A DNA stretch of 64,000 bases. Source: Mauremys mutica. Its lineage: Eukaryota; Chordata; Testudines; Geoemydidae. Positions 1-14,240 of this stretch are shown in pieces (within the stretch, counting starts at the first letter, position 1; every line of letters begins with the position of its first letter). The position numbers and the translations under genes were made by a program. The notes under the pieces are model-generated. The model did not search any database. It was not told the origin of the DNA and worked only from the letters and a program-made list of their open reading frames with translations. The stretch covers positions 62,001 to 126,000 of the forward strand of contig NW_025422869.1 in NCBI RefSeq assembly GCF_020497125.1, given 5' to 3'.

Positions 1-125
1 CGCCTCTTTATACATATGCACGCAGGCCAGGAAGGTAGGCGTATTACTATGCCTGTTTTTCAGGTGGGGAAACTGAGGCAGAGAGGAAGTGCAATTTGAC
101 CGAGGTTACACAATGAGTCAATGAT
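1..125 (-). repeat. MIR-type SINE fragment
   Basis: The core ggggaaactgaggcagag followed by gaggttacacaatgag is the MIR core in antisense orientation. The copy is cut by the window edge. Confidence 0.7.
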
Positions 126-439
126 GGCTTGCGGGACGGCTTGAAATGGCTCGTGGGCCGTAGTTTTCCCACCCCGGTGCATGAGCTTCTGCAATGTCAG
201 CCCTCCCCTCCCCCGGTCACCCCAGCGGGGGGCTTTGCTTGCTCCTGGAGAGAGGGAAGGTTTTCAGGACTAGGCATCTGTTCTGGAGACTCCCCCTCCT
301 GCAGCTCTATGGCCAGCGTCCCGCCCCCTCCGCAGGTGCTGAGATGCCAGCTGCTAATGAGGCTCTGCTAATGCTAAGCTATGCCAAGATAATCCGAGCT
401 GCTTGCTGCCAGCGTCTTGAAAGGGCCCAGGAGGGCTGC

Positions 440-580
440 AGTGGCCGACAGGTGCAGCTCTCCCTAAATAGCAAGCCCAAGCGTGTGCCTATAAAAACCG
501 GGGACACGCCTAGCGCCCCAGGAGAACTTGCTGAGGGCTGTTCGGGAAGGAGCCTGCCACGAAGCCTGCACCAGGTAAGT
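440..580 (+). promoter_or_regulatory. PVALEF: Candidate PVALEF promoter and non-coding exon 1
   Basis: A TATA box (tataaaa, 490-496) is followed about 80 bp later by an ideal 5' splice site, CAG|GTAAGT, with the exon end at 574. Transcription starting near 520 would give a ~55-bp non-coding exon spliced to the acceptor at 5880, just before the ATG. Upstream are an E-box (CAGGTG, 449-454) and an A/T-rich CArG- or MEF2-like motif (cctaaatagc, 463-472). Parvalbumin-family genes typically have a TATA promoter and a non-coding first exon. The link to PVALEF is inference from motif spacing; no transcript was seen. Confidence 0.5.
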
Positions 581-2184
581 GCCAGCCAGAGAGCCAGGTG
601 AGAATAAAGCCAGAGGAGAAAGAAGCTGGTGAGGAACGAGGCATCAGCTGTAAACCCTGCATGGAAACCAGGGAGAGGTCAGCTTGGAAAGAGCCCCCGG
701 CTCCCCCGGGAACGACCTGGCCAGCCCGAGGGGGAGATGGAGGAGGGAGGTGATGATGAAGGCGCCCGCCCGTCACACAGGGCCCCAGTGCACTGAGTAA
801 GGCACCCGCTGCCCACAATGTGGGGGTGACTCTCCCGGCTCTGCCCCCACAAGGGGCCGGGTGCTCCATGGTCACTGGGAGCGGGACGGCTGTTTATGGT
901 TTAGGAGCACAGCCACCCAGGGGAGAGGTCTGCAGGGCCCACGGCCGCAGGGTTAGTTCTTGAGCCCGTTGGGAGGGACACGTCTCTGATGGCGAACGCA
1001 GGACTTTAGGGGCAGCTCTTTGGTGGGCGTCAGAGGCCACCCAGCCCAGGGGAGAGGGGGAGGCCAGGTATCTGGGGCGATGGGCCCATGGGACATGCAG
1101 GGGCCAGCCTGCAGCCTGCCTGGTTAGAGTCACCCTGTGAGTGCTGCAAGCCCGGCTCAGCTGTGCTGCCGGGGACGGCCGGGGAGAGCCCAGGCAGGCA
1201 TTGGCTGAGCTCTTGGGTCTGGTACAGTCCGGGGGAGCTGCCGGGTGGGGATTTTGTTTTGGACTGTTAAAGTTAAGTCGAAGGGTCCCTAAACCCAGGA
1301 CAGGGGATCGCCCCCCCAGTCCCCTCGCTGTGACTGGAACTCTAAGTAAATACAGCACAGGAGTCCCCAGAGGGAGAGAAGGTCCCCGTGGGCCCCGGGC
1401 CTCGTGCCGGGGGAGAGGGAATACTCACCCCTGCTGAGCTCAGCAGCCTGGGCAGCACGAGGACTCAGGGCTTGTGCCGGTGCCTGGGTCCCCCTGGCAC
1501 GCGTGCTGGGTCAGCAGTGACGTCGGCAAGGCCAAGATTTCACTGGAAGGCTATCGCTCCCCGTTTCACACGTCAGTCCATCCCTGCGCTGGGGCGCCTG
1601 GCACCCCAGGAGCTCGCTGAGGGCCAGAGCCAGCGGCACAGCCAAGGGGCCGGAGCCAGCAGGGCGGGCCCCTGCCCGTCATAAATAGCTGCCGGCTGCA
1701 CTGGCCCCACGAACCGGATAGTCCGCTGGGAAGGCTGAAATATTTCGGCTCAGTGTAACCCTAGAGCGGAGTCGCATCACAAGACGCTGCCTTGTGAATA
1801 GAAGAGTCCCAGAGAGGCCGGAGCCTTCTTCAAAACAACATGCGACCCCCCAGAAATAAATACACGAGCTACCGTGGGGAGGGAGGGGGCTTGAGGTGCT
1901 GCCCTTTGAGCAGGATTCCTGGCAAGGCGGGGGCGATGGAGAGTGCCAGGGTCCCCCCTGGGGTCTGACGCTGCAGCTGGTGCCAGTCCCCGTAGCAAGG
2001 GCTCGGCGCAGAGGGCAGGAAGAGCTCATGGAGGGACCCCATCAACAACCAACATCATAAACCCAGTGGGAGACGTCCTGCCCACCCAGAGGAGGCGGGG
2101 GCCAAGCAGGGCAGACGCCCGCTGCCCTCCCCTGGGCTGACACTGGGGTAAGTCAGCTCGGACTTTGACCCAGCTGGTCTGGGG

Positions 2185-2285
2185 GTTTCTGCCGGGAGCC
2201 AGGACGCCTGGGTTCTACTCACAGCTCACATTGTAGGCGAGGCACCGTCCCCCTCTGGCCCCATCTGCCCAGCTGTAACGGGGCT
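2185..2285 (+). repeat. Degraded MIR-type SINE fragment
   Basis: The text gcctgggttctactcacagct followed by a pyrimidine-rich ctctggccccatctgcc matches the middle of MIR in sense orientation, heavily diverged. Coordinates are approximate. Confidence 0.45.
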
Positions 2286-2962
2286 AGAAATCCCAGCGCG
2301 AGGCCGAGAAGTGCCGTGAACTAACGCCCACAGAGTGCGCCGAGAGCCCATGCTGGACGGGGTTGCAGCGGGTGAAGGGAAACGCCAGAGCCATCAAAAT
2401 GGCTTCTTGGTGGGAAGGGGGCGGTTTGACTGTCCCTCTGGTCCCTGTGCTGAGAGCTAACCGGGCAGGGGGCCTGTGTGGGGTGTCGTGCTCCCGGGGA
2501 ATGCGGTGCAGGGGCCCTGGCGAGCTGGCTGAGAGGGCGCCCGACGGTGTTGACTTGCCGTGAAAGGTCACAAGTAAAAGGAACCCTCCCAACGTGCCAG
2601 GAGAGCTCAGTCCATCCGAGCAGCTCAGCAGGGATACAAGCTTCTAAGCTAGCCCAGGCAGAACAAGAAAAATCCCCCCTCCCTGCCCTCATTCTGGCCC
2701 AGGCACTGAAGGCAGGTGCAGCAGATCCCCCAGGAGGCTCTGAGAGTGCCTGGAGGTCTGAGTGTGCCAGGGTCACACTGTGAGTGTGCAAAACTGCATA
2801 GTGCCAGAGGGTTCCCAGCTCTGCACCAGGCTAAAAACAGAGGGGTGTGGAGTTTGGCTGGGATCCCAGGGGTGGGAAACAGCCTGGTAGATCATGGAAC
2901 ATGCCCCCCCCCCGCCCCAGACCCTCTTTGTTCCACCTGGGAGGAGTCAGAGATTCTCAGTC

Positions 2963-4144
2963 TGACAGGTTGGGTCTCAGAAACCCCCTTGGGAACTGCC
3001 ACCTGATGTGCTGAGACTACCTCTAAGCCCGTTTTCCCTGGCAGCTTGGGACTTCAGTGCCCCACCTGGGTGTGACAGACACGCTGGCCTGCTACAAGCA
3101 CAGACCCAGGTCTGAACCACGTCCCCCAAAAGCTGCAGGCTTAACTGAAAACAGCTTAAGAAGTGCTCCTGTCTCCAACATCCAGATACCCAGTTTCCAA
3201 TGGGATCCAAACCCCAAATACATTTGTTTTACTCTGTATAAAGCTTATACAGGAGAAACTCATAAATTCTTCACCCTCTATAACACTGATAGAGAGAGAT
3301 GCACAGCTGTTTGCTCCCGCAGGTATTAATACTTGCTCTGGGTTAATTAATAAGTAAAAAGTGATTTTATTAAATATAAAAAGTAGGATTTAAGTGGTTC
3401 CAAGTAATAACAAACAGAACAAAGTAAAAATGACTAAGCAAAATAAATCAAAACCACACAAGTCTAAGCCTAATACAGTAGGAAGCTAAATGCAGGTAAA
3501 TCTCACCCTCAGAGATGTTCCAATAAGCTTCTTTCACAGACTAGGCTCCTTCCTAGTCTGGGTCCAGCAATCATTCACACCCCCTTACTTACTGGCCTTT
3601 GTTCCAGTTTCTTTTAGGCCTCTCTTTGGGGTGGAGAAGTTATCTTCTGAGCCAGCTGAAGACAAAATGGAGGGGTTTCCAGGGGCTTATATAGTCTTTC
3701 CTGTGGGTGGAAACCTCTCTCCTCTCCTGTGTAAAATCCCCTCAACAAGATGGAGTTTTGCAGTCACCTGGGCAAGTCACATGTCTATGAATGATTCAGC
3801 TTTTTGCAGGCGTTCACAGGAAAGCGCCAATGTGGACTGGTGTCTCCCAAGGTCCCTTGTTAGCTAAGTGCTCGCAATTACTTGAATAACCCCTTCACAC
3901 TATGTTGACCAAATCTACCTTAGGTGCTTCCTGCAGCAAACACTTTAAATACAAGCACAGAGCCAACACTCATAACTCCAGATATAAAAATAATCCATGC
4001 ATACGACCAGGATGACTACATTCAGCAGAACATAACCTTTGCAAAGATATGGTACGTGGCATATCTAGCATAAAACATATTCCAGTTCTGTCATATTTAC
4101 ACTCATAAGCATATTTCTATAAAGCATGATGGGGTGTAACATCA
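2963..4144 (-). mobile_element. Solo LTR, ~1.18 kb
   Basis: This is an AT-rich block in a GC-rich setting, running TG...CA. Flanks are cagtc (2958-2962) and cactc (4145-4149), a 4/5 match and probably an aged 5-bp target duplication. On the minus strand it has a TATA box (tatataa, about 3687-3694) followed by AATAAA (about 3363-3370), the order expected of an LTR read in that direction. No gag/pol/env sequence is present, so it is a solo LTR. It lies in the presumed first intron of PVALEF, antisense to it. Confidence 0.75.
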
Positions 4145-5366
4145 CACTCAGCACAAACGCCCCCTGCCCCATGCACCCAGCACAGCTGAGCTCAGCTAGG
4201 AGATGCCTGGCCTGCACCCAGCCCTGTGGCGGATTCACCAGCAGCCGAGGCCCCCCTGTACCAGCATTTAACAGTGACAAAGGGGGAGTCAATGCCAGCA
4301 CCCTGGGAGTTTCTACCTGTGGGATGGACGCCCAGTGACTCTCCTGGGGACACCCTGCATCCAAAAGCAGGGAGCCTGGGGGCTAAGTTTGAGCTGCGGC
4401 TGGGAGCCCTGGCAGAGCCCACCCCAGCATGGCTGCTCCTGCTACACCAGGCTGTTGCCAAGGGCTGGCTTAGCTGGCAGGCACAGCCACCGGCACCTCC
4501 TTAGATGCCCGCCGCTTCTCCAGGAGGTGTCGGTGCCCATTCGCCAGTGCCCTCCGAGTGCCGGGCTCCAGGATGGTCTTACCGTGCCGGGTTGGGGGTG
4601 CTGGGAGAATGGAAGTGTTGGGCAGGGACCTGGGGCAGGATGTGCCACCTCCACGCACAGGTCAGGGGAAGGACTCAGAGGGCTCGAACGCTCCCTCCTG
4701 CTCTGAGCCAGAGCCGCTCTCGGGGGCGAGTCGGCGAGAGCGCTACAGAGGCTGGGCTGCCCTTGGGCTGCCCCAGCGGAGACCAGCTGGGGCAAGGGGC
4801 ATGTAACACCAAAGACCTGGCTTCCGGCTAGCCCCAGTGCAGCAGGCCTGGGCCTGGCTCCTGGCAGGTTCTCAGCACGTTTGTCCACCTGCCCTGGCTT
4901 GGAAGGGCAGAGGCGCTGGATGGCTCCCGGTGCATTGACAGAGCTACGCGGTGGCTCGAAGTGCAGCAGCAGAGCCACGGGGTGCGGCCTGGCAGGTCTC
5001 AGCACCGTGCGTGCCAGCGGGCTGTCAGCCCTGGCACAGGCAGGGCTGGGGCATCTTCCCTGAAGGGGACGAGCTGTTCCCTCATTCGGGGGCTCTGCTC
5101 AGCCCAGACAAGCAGCCACAGAGGGCTGAGGCTCAGTGATGAGGTGCAGATTCGGTGCCCTGCATACGTGGGGGGCTGGGCCGGGCCCCTGGGGCACTCA
5201 GTCTGGTGTATTTCTCCAGCACTAAACCCGCGACCAGCCCTCTGCAGACTAACAAGCAGCGGGGGCGGTGTCCAGTCCAGTGTCCCCAGCAGCTTAACCT
5301 GAGGCCTCCGCTAGCCCCCGGCTCCCCGGTGCTAGAGAACGGGCGAGAGCGCCCCCCGAAGGGGAG

Positions 5367-7460
<2,094 letters not shown>

Positions 7461-8245
7461 GGCAGAGGAGAAGGAGAAGGAGGAGCGCCCCACTTCCTGG
7501 CACCAGGCCGCCTGCTTTGGGGGCAGCACTGTGCTTGTCCTGTGTGTTCTGTCGCCTAGACCCCAGTGTGGAGGGGAAGGGGCTGCCACACCTGGCTGGC
7601 AGGGAGGGGAGAGCTGGGGTGGGTACCAAGGCCATACCAGGCCTGGGGCGGTAGGAGGCAGTTTGGGGCCAGGGCAGGAGAGAGGGCTTGAGAAATAACA
7701 ACCACTCCCCTGGCCCCACTGCAGCAGAACCTCCCCAGCACCTGCCCCGGCTGAGACGCACATGACCAGCAACAGGCGCATTCAAGACGGCGCCGTTCTC
7801 CCCCCGGCCTCCCACCCCGACAGAGCGTCAGGGCCAGCCAGGCCGGGGCTGGGAGCAGAAAGACTGAAGAAAAACCAGATCCAACCCGGCTCCGAGCCTT
7901 GGGCCTCCTGCATCCATTCCCTTCCCCCGGCTCCTCCCCTCCCGCTCAGACTGGGCCCAGCTCAGCACCGTCCCGAGAGCCCTGCCTGTGCCAGCTGGCT
8001 GCTCTCTGCCCAGAGAAGGGCAAGTGCACCATCAGCACAGCCAGCGGGGCCTCCTACCCTGTGCAGCAGCTGCACTAGCGCAGGGAGGGTGGGGGTGGGG
8101 GGTGAAGAAAGTTCCTGTCCTTGTGCCGTGTCCTGCGTCGCGCCCGCCCCTGTCCCAGCCTCAGCACATGTATTGCAGCCCTGGTGCCGTTCGCATCCAT
8201 CGGGTCCGTTTCCTGCCCCGAATAAAGACTCTCTCGTGTGATCCC
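7461..8245 (+). other. PVALEF: PVALEF 3' UTR with polyadenylation signal
   Basis: The stop codon is followed by about 760 bp of GC-rich non-coding sequence, then a canonical AATAAA at 8221-8226 and a short T/GT-rich stretch suited to 3'-end formation. No other AATAAA on this strand lies between the stop and this site. The cleavage position is inferred. Confidence 0.65.
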
Positions 8246-10177
8246 TTCTGCAGCTGAGCCCTCTGCTTTCGCCTGGCCAGCTAGGGGCCGGGGGGGAGAG
8301 TGCACACCGGCCCCTGAGCCTGGCCCCTTGCCTGCACCCACAGCCAGGAATTCCCGCTGGCCCTAGGCCGGACAGAGGGCAGGTAGTAGGGTAGTAGGGA
8401 GGCCTGTCTCCCAGCCCCTGGCTCTGGGCACGGGGAGATGTACCCGGGGTCCACAAACCCCACTGGCTTGCTGAGGTGAACCCCTCCCCCCCCCTCCCCA
8501 GCATGCAGCACCAGCCGTAGAGCTGGGGGTTAAAGTCCCTCTGGACACGTCCCGGGGCCTGGCACCGCTGGGCAGTGCCTGTTCTCAGAGCCCCATGAGC
8601 ACAGCTCAGCACAACTGCGGCCCGTTCTGAGACTGAGCAGAATCTGGGCCGGGAGAGGACGGACCAGAGCGGGAAGCTGAGAGCCAGGGAAGGTGCTGGT
8701 GCGATGGGGAGAGAGGAGGACGAGGAGATTCCCCAGAATGCTGCAGTGAAAAGGATTCAGGTTAACTCGCCGCACCCCTTCCCCTGACACCCCCAGCCCG
8801 GTGCACCGTACAGTGCTGGGGCCAGGCCCAGGGCTGCTCAGTCCTTAAAGCAAGGCACACGGCTAGCTGCCTGCACGCTGACGCTTGCTTCCCTGCTGCG
8901 ACGAGCGTGCGTGGGTGAGAGCTCCGAGCTCTGCTCCAGCAGCCGGGGGAGATCCCCTCCGCCGTGCCAATCCTGCTAATTTATTCCAGACTCCCAGCTG
9001 ATACGGCTGGGTCAGCTCATAATCTCCCCCGCCCTGAGTAGACACCAGATTGAGCTGCAATCTCCCCAAGCCGCAAAACCTCTGTCAGCTTCTGCCCTTC
9101 TCCCCAAAGGAGCAGTTCAGATAATCCCCTGCTGAGAGGTCCCGTTATCCCACCTAATCCACTAAACAAGAGGCTGGTTTTCAGCCTCCTTAATTGGGGA
9201 TCTTTGGCCAAGCTTATTCTAGCTGCACTGGTCGCACGGCCTTCCTAGCCCGTTCCTCCAGCGGGAATGGGCCCCACAGGGGAAACTCAAGGAGCACGGC
9301 AGCGGGGATGTGGCCAGAGCAGGCTAACGTCCGTGTGCAGCCGCCTTGGCTGACTCTGGAGCTGTGGGCGGAGAGGACTTGTTTCAGCCCATGGCCCTCG
9401 CCTTCAGTTTGACTTCTCCCTGGTGCAGAACACGGGAGCAGAGCTGGGCGAGGCCGGACCGAGCAGGCGATCCGTCTCTGAACCAGAATTCCTGGGGCGG
9501 GGACAGGGCTGGATCTGACAGATGCAACAGCTGGGGTCCCGGACACCATCGCCTGGGGGCCATGGGGCAGCATCTCCAAGAACGTGGCATAAGAAGCCAG
9601 GCCAGTGCTCCCCAACGGGGTGCAAACCTGTCAGGCCAAAGGACACCCCCCTTGTGCTCGGGGTAAGGAAGCAGCACCGCTCACTGGCAGCAGTAGTGGG
9701 CTGTTAGCCGCCACAGGGGGCGACACCCCCCCTTTGCCATTGGGGTACACTGCCTCCACATTGGGGTTAGGGTGAGGCAGCAGCAGGTGCAGGAGCATCC
9801 CCAGGGCCCTCGGGCCAGACAGAACCACGGGGCAGGCAGCTCAGGGCTGCTCTCCCCACCCGTACAGCCCCAGAGGCCACGACTGCAGCAGGGGACTTTA
9901 AAGAGGTGAAATTCCCTAAGCTGGACCAGGCTATGGTACAGCTGCCATTACAGCCCAGATCTTCCTGGCTCCCAGCCCTGTGCTTACCCCACTCCATCTG
10001 TGCACGAGCAGGTCCTTGCTCCGACGGCACTGGGCCTTGCAGAGATGCCCCCAGAGTCCACTCTAGCCGCCCCCTTCCACGCCAACCCCGAGCCAGGAGC
10101 AGGACAAGGGCTGTTTGGTTGCGCACAGCCAAGCCTGAAGATCTGTCTTTGCTCTGCTACCCAGAAAACGTCTCTGC
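8246..10177. other. Intergenic, nothing recognised
   Basis: GC-rich non-coding sequence between the PVALEF poly(A) site and a solo LTR. The overlapping ORFs here show no domain, splice structure or family resemblance. Confidence 0.5.
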
Positions 10178-10182
10178 CCTGC

Positions 10183-11268
10183 TGTGCCGATGCTGCCAGC
10201 CCGTGGGAGCCAGCTGAGGTCACTCAATCAGGGTGAACTACAAACAGAACGGAGCAGACAAACCCCAAATGCCGGTGGACCTTCCAATACTTAGATTTAC
10301 CAAGCCAGCCCAAAACAGCTTCTACAGTATCTCACTGGTTGCTTAGAAGTCCAAACAATGCAGTTTCCCTTAAAGTGCCCAGCCTCAGGCCTCCATCCAG
10401 ACACACATGTCAAACATATAATGATAAATTCTGAAAATCTTATCTCATAGAAAAGAAAAACTTCTCCTGATCCCAAAGGACCAAGCCCCAGACCCAGGTC
10501 CAATGATAACTTAGATGTTACCCAAAATACCCGCTTAGAGCCAAGTCTTGTTAACTAAACCAAAATTTATTAAAAAGAAAAGAGAGAGAGTTGGTTAAAA
10601 GATCAATATACAGACAGACGTGAATTCAATTCTTGAAGTTCAGATACAGCAGAGATGAGCTTGTAGTTGCCAAAAGTCCTTTTGGAAATAGTCCAGAGGT
10701 TATAGTCCAATGTCCATATTCAGGGTGGCTCCAGTCAGTGACTGGGGATCTCAATCCTTGTGGCTTAAGGTTTCCCCCTCTTGAAACCCAAAGCAGATCT
10801 GAGATGAAGCAGGATCGTGTCCCAAGGTTTTTATACATTTCCAGCAGCCTTTTGGCCTGGGAAAACAATAGGCTTAACTCACCTTCTCCCAACCATCCTG
10901 GCAATTAGCACAGAGTAATTTATCCATTAAACAGTTCAGATCCAGGTTACCACAACCTTCAAAGAGATAGAGACAATAATCCTGTTTCACTCAAGTGTCT
11001 TCCTAAATGTTAATATTCCATTTTTGATCTTTGGATCAAAGCTATAGCGATAGACAAGACCTGTTTGCTGACATCCCAAGACCTGAGCAGACATCTCCCC
11101 TTCTACCTCTACCAATGCAGACTTGCATTTCAAAGCTCTGCTCATTTACATCTCTTCCTAACCAGTCTTTCAAGTTCGGCCCTGGGTCAGGTGAGTCTGC
11201 GAGGTAACTAACTCTTTCTGGCCCTGTCACTTTTCAATGAGAGATTATATTACACTCAGAACGTCACA
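10183..11268 (-). mobile_element. Solo LTR, ~1.09 kb, perfect 5-bp target duplication
   Basis: It runs TG...CA and is flanked by identical cctgc (10178-10182 and 11269-11273). On the minus strand a TATA box (tataaaaa, about 10828-10836) precedes AATAAA (about 10565-10570). It is AT-rich and lacks viral genes. The layout resembles the LTR at 2963-4144, so they are probably related families. Confidence 0.82.
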
Positions 11269-11273
11269 CCTGC

Positions 11274-12004
11274 TGCACTCCTTCCCCAGGCCGCATGGGC
11301 CAGAGGGGGCAGCCGTGCCCCAGCCTGCGCCAGCAGACGGGAGCGGGGGTCAGCCCGCAGGAAAGGCTAACGCCATTGCTGAGTGGTGCCTGGCTCCCGC
11401 GAGGGAAATGTCCCAAGGAAGCACTTGGCCCCGTTCTAGCAGGACAGACATGGCTGCACACGACTCCCATCAAAGGGAATAGGAGACCTGTGGGTGAGGA
11501 GTCCATGGACCGCCCTCCCTCCCACCTCCGCCAGGGGCCCGGGCTACTGCCTGCAAACCAGGCCTGGGAGCCCTACAGGCAGCTGGCTCACCAGTGCGAT
11601 TCAGGCGAGATAACAGGCTCCATCTCCACCGAGGGTCCCGGGCAGCCAGCCAAGATAAAGCTACGGAATCTGTTGTATAACTTAGCCCGTTTATTCATGT
11701 CTGACCCGGGCATCGGCCTAGAAGTTAGCCAAGGCTGCTGCTCACGGGACGGAGAGACGCTGTCATGAAACGGCAGGGCTGAGCCTACGACCCAGAACTA
11801 GCCCAGCATCGGCCATCCAATTACATTGTGCCCACCGCTGCGGTCTTCCCGAGCTAGCAGGGCTGGGTGGGGTTGCAGGACTTCTGGCCCACTCCAAACT
11901 CATCTGGAAGCTCCAACCGAGAAGGGAACCTGTACCTAGAACTCCCAAGCTAGCGCCAGGACTGGCTGGGGCCGGCTGGCTTGCAGCAGGGGAGATCACA
12001 ATGC
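11274..12004. other. Intergenic, nothing recognised
   Basis: No coding exon, RNA gene or repeat could be supported in this interval between an LTR and a hAT element. Confidence 0.45.
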
Positions 12005-12012
12005 CTGGTGGT

Positions 12013-12659
12013 CAGGGGCGGCTCTAGACATTTTGCCGCCCCAAGCACGGCGGCATGACGCGGGGGGCGCTCTGCCGGTCGCCGGTCCCGCGGCTCCGGT
12101 GGACCTCGGGACCAGCGGACCCTCCACAGGTACGCCTGCGGGAGGTGCACCAGAGCCGCGGGACCAGCGGACCCTCCGCAGGCACGCCTGCGGGAGGTGC
12201 ACCGGAGCCGCGGGACCAGCGGACCCTCCGCAGGCACGCCTGTGGGAGGTGCACCGGAGCCGCGGGACCAGCGGATCCTCCACAGGTACGCCTGCGGGAG
12301 GTGCACCGGAGCCGCGGGACCAGCGGACCCTCCGCAGGCACGCCTGTGGGAGGTGCACCGGAGCCGCGGGACCAGCGGATCCTCCACAGGTACGCCTGCG
12401 GGAGGTGCACCGGAGCCGCGGGACCAGCGGACCCTCCGCAGGCACGCCTGCGGGAGGTGCACCGGAGCCGCGGGACCAGCGGACCCTCCGCAGGCACGCC
12501 TGCGGGAGGTGCACCGGAGCCGCGGGACCAGCGGACCCTCCGCAGGCACGCCGCCGAAGGCACCCTGCCTGCCGCCCTCCCTGTGACCAGCAGAGCGCCC
12601 CCCCGCGGCATGCCGCCCCAAGCACGCGCTTGGCGTGCTGGGGCCTGGAGCCGCCCCTG
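12013..12659. mobile_element. hAT-type non-autonomous element with internal 52-bp array
   Basis: The ends are inverted repeats: it starts CAGGGGCGGCTCTAG and ends GGAGCCGCCCCTG. It is flanked by ctggtggt (12005-12012) and ctggtgga (12660-12667), a 7/8 match. Eight-bp target duplications with CAG ends are typical of the hAT superfamily. No transposase is encoded. The family is shared with elements at 19020, 33740 and 53950. Confidence 0.85.
12132..12547. repeat. 52-bp minisatellite, about 8 units
   Basis: Units begin at acgcctg 12132 and recur exactly every 52 bp (12184, 12236, 12288, 12340, 12392, 12444, 12496), with a partial at 12548. Divergence is only a few bases per unit. Since 52 is not a multiple of 3 and the unit has no stop in any frame, all frames stay open. 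This explains the several long ORFs seen over this interval; they are not genes. Confidence 0.93.
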
Positions 12660-13149
12660 CTGGTGGAACAATGATCTCGCTACAGTTCAAGTCACATTTA
12701 AAAAATGATGCAAAGAGAACGGGGGAGGGCTGGAGCCTGAGCCGCTGTCCCATCCAGGGAGCTGGGAATCTGCCCTGGGAGTGTAGCTGCCCAAGTGAAG
12801 GCAGCAGAACTCTTCCCCCGAAGGGAGAGGCTCGAACGTGCTAGGCAAGGTGCAGGAGCCGTGTCCCTGCCCCAGCACGTGGCAGGCTGAACGCCAGCAG
12901 CCAGCGGGGAGGGGCAGGACAGAGACGGCGCAGGGCAGAGCGACGAAAGGAAGGGATTCTCCACTGTGACTGGGCAATGCCCTGCGTGGCTCGGTTCAGC
13001 CCAGGCCAGGGTTTATTGCTTGGGTTACAGCCGGGGCTCGAGGCCTGGGCACAGCTCACTTCCATGGAGCTGGGTGCTGCCGGACACACCGCCCCGCCCC
13101 AGAGGGCCCCAGTCTGGATCGACGAGAGGAGAACCAGCCCCACCTTCAC

Positions 13150-13260
13150 ACCCGACGCCCAGGGAGATGAAGGGACTCACCCAAGGCCACGCAGGGAGTT
13201 GCGGGGGGAGCTGGACCCTGAACCCAGGTCTCTCACCTCCCTGTCCAGTGCTGGGCCAAA
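13150..13260 (-). repeat. MIR-type SINE fragment
   Basis: The order gatgaagggactcacccaagg, ccacgcagggag, then ctgaacccaggtctc follows the antisense MIR core. It is diverged. Confidence 0.5.
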
Positions 13261-13494
13261 AGGGCCAGGACTGCCCCCCCAGAGCTCCCCACGCCCCAAG
13301 CAGCTCTTCACATGCGGCGAGAGTGGGGGAAGGGCCTGGGGCCTGGTGCGAGGAGGCAGGACACCTGGGTTCCATTCCTGGCAGTCGGGAGTTACCTCCC
13401 GGGTGCAATAGGGCTGGGACTGAGACACCTGTGAGGACCTTCCTGTGCCCCAGCACCCTGCCCTTCCCCTCTGCGCATGGAGCACAGCAGCACC

Positions 13495-13806
13495 TCGGGG
13501 TTAGGGGGAGCACAGAGCAGCGGGGTTAGGGGGCAGCACAGAGCAGCGGGGTTAGGGGGGAGCGCAGGGCTTAGGGGGCAGCACAGAGCAGCGGGGTTAG
13601 GGGGTAGCGCAGAGCACAGGGGTTAGGGGGCAGCACAGAGCACAGGGCTTAGGGGGGAGCGCAGAGCACAGGGCTTAGGGGGCAGCACAGAGCAGCGGGG
13701 TTAGGGGGGAGCGCAGAGCAGCGGGGTTAGGGGGGAGCGCAGAGCAGCGGGGTTGGGGGGCAGCGCAGAGCACAGGGGTTAGGGAGTAGCGCAGAGCACA
13801 GGGCTG
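13495..13806. repeat. G-rich minisatellite with telomere-like core
   Basis: About 11-12 units of roughly 24-28 bp combine cggggttaggggg with a variable agcgcagagcac segment. The core contains GGGTTAGGG, resembling the vertebrate telomere hexamer, but the units are too long and mixed to be telomeric repeats. It could form G-quadruplexes on the + strand. Confidence 0.85.
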
Positions 13807-14139
13807 GGTTGCGGGAGCACAGAGCACCGGAGCGAGGAGGGGAAGGTGCCCTGGGATTATGTCCTTGGCCATGCAAGGGGCTGACTCCCACCAGGACGGG
13901 AATTGCTTCCCCCCATCCCCTCCCCCGCCAGCTTTCACATGATTGATTGATTTAGAGCCAGCAGCAGCCCGGCTGCACTCGGGCAGTTAGCTCTGATTAA
14001 TGCTGCTGGAACAAAGGGCGGCTGGCGCGGCCTTGCCTGCCCCGCGGACGCCAGGGCACTGCATAGCCCAGCTGCGAGCTGGCAGTGCCAGCCCCACCCT
14101 GCTGCCCAAGGGGAGCAGAGCCCATTGTTAACAAACAGT

Positions 14140-14240
14140 GCCCACTCCCATTCTACAGATGGGGAAACCGAGGCACAGAAGGACCGGCACCTAGCCAATG
14201 CCCCCGAGTCGGGACATCCCTGGCTCTCAGACTGCTCTTC
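14140..14240 (-). repeat. MIR-type SINE fragment
   Basis: The core ctacagatggggaaaccgaggcacag is the antisense MIR signature, followed by diverged sequence. Confidence 0.65.

Larger units (their letters stand above)
581..5361. other. PVALEF: Presumed PVALEF intron 1, no coding exon recognised
   Basis: GC-rich sequence with short ORFs in every frame and no recognisable protein. It contains the MIR fragment and solo LTR listed separately. A second TATA-like string (ataaatag) near 1681 has no good donor after it and is not called. Confidence 0.5.

Noticed and set aside
1675..1700. Second TATA-like site (ataaatag)
   Set aside because: No suitable donor follows and the spacing to any exon is unsupported.
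11950..12753. Long overlapping ORFs (up to 267 codons) in several frames on both strands
   Set aside because: They are produced by a stop-free 52-bp tandem repeat whose length is not a multiple of three, inside a hAT element. The same peptide appears in all frames.
13495..13806. Interstitial telomere repeat or CRISPR-like array
   Set aside because: Units are about 24-28 bp with variable filler, not pure hexamers. There are no unique spacers, and the DNA is eukaryotic.
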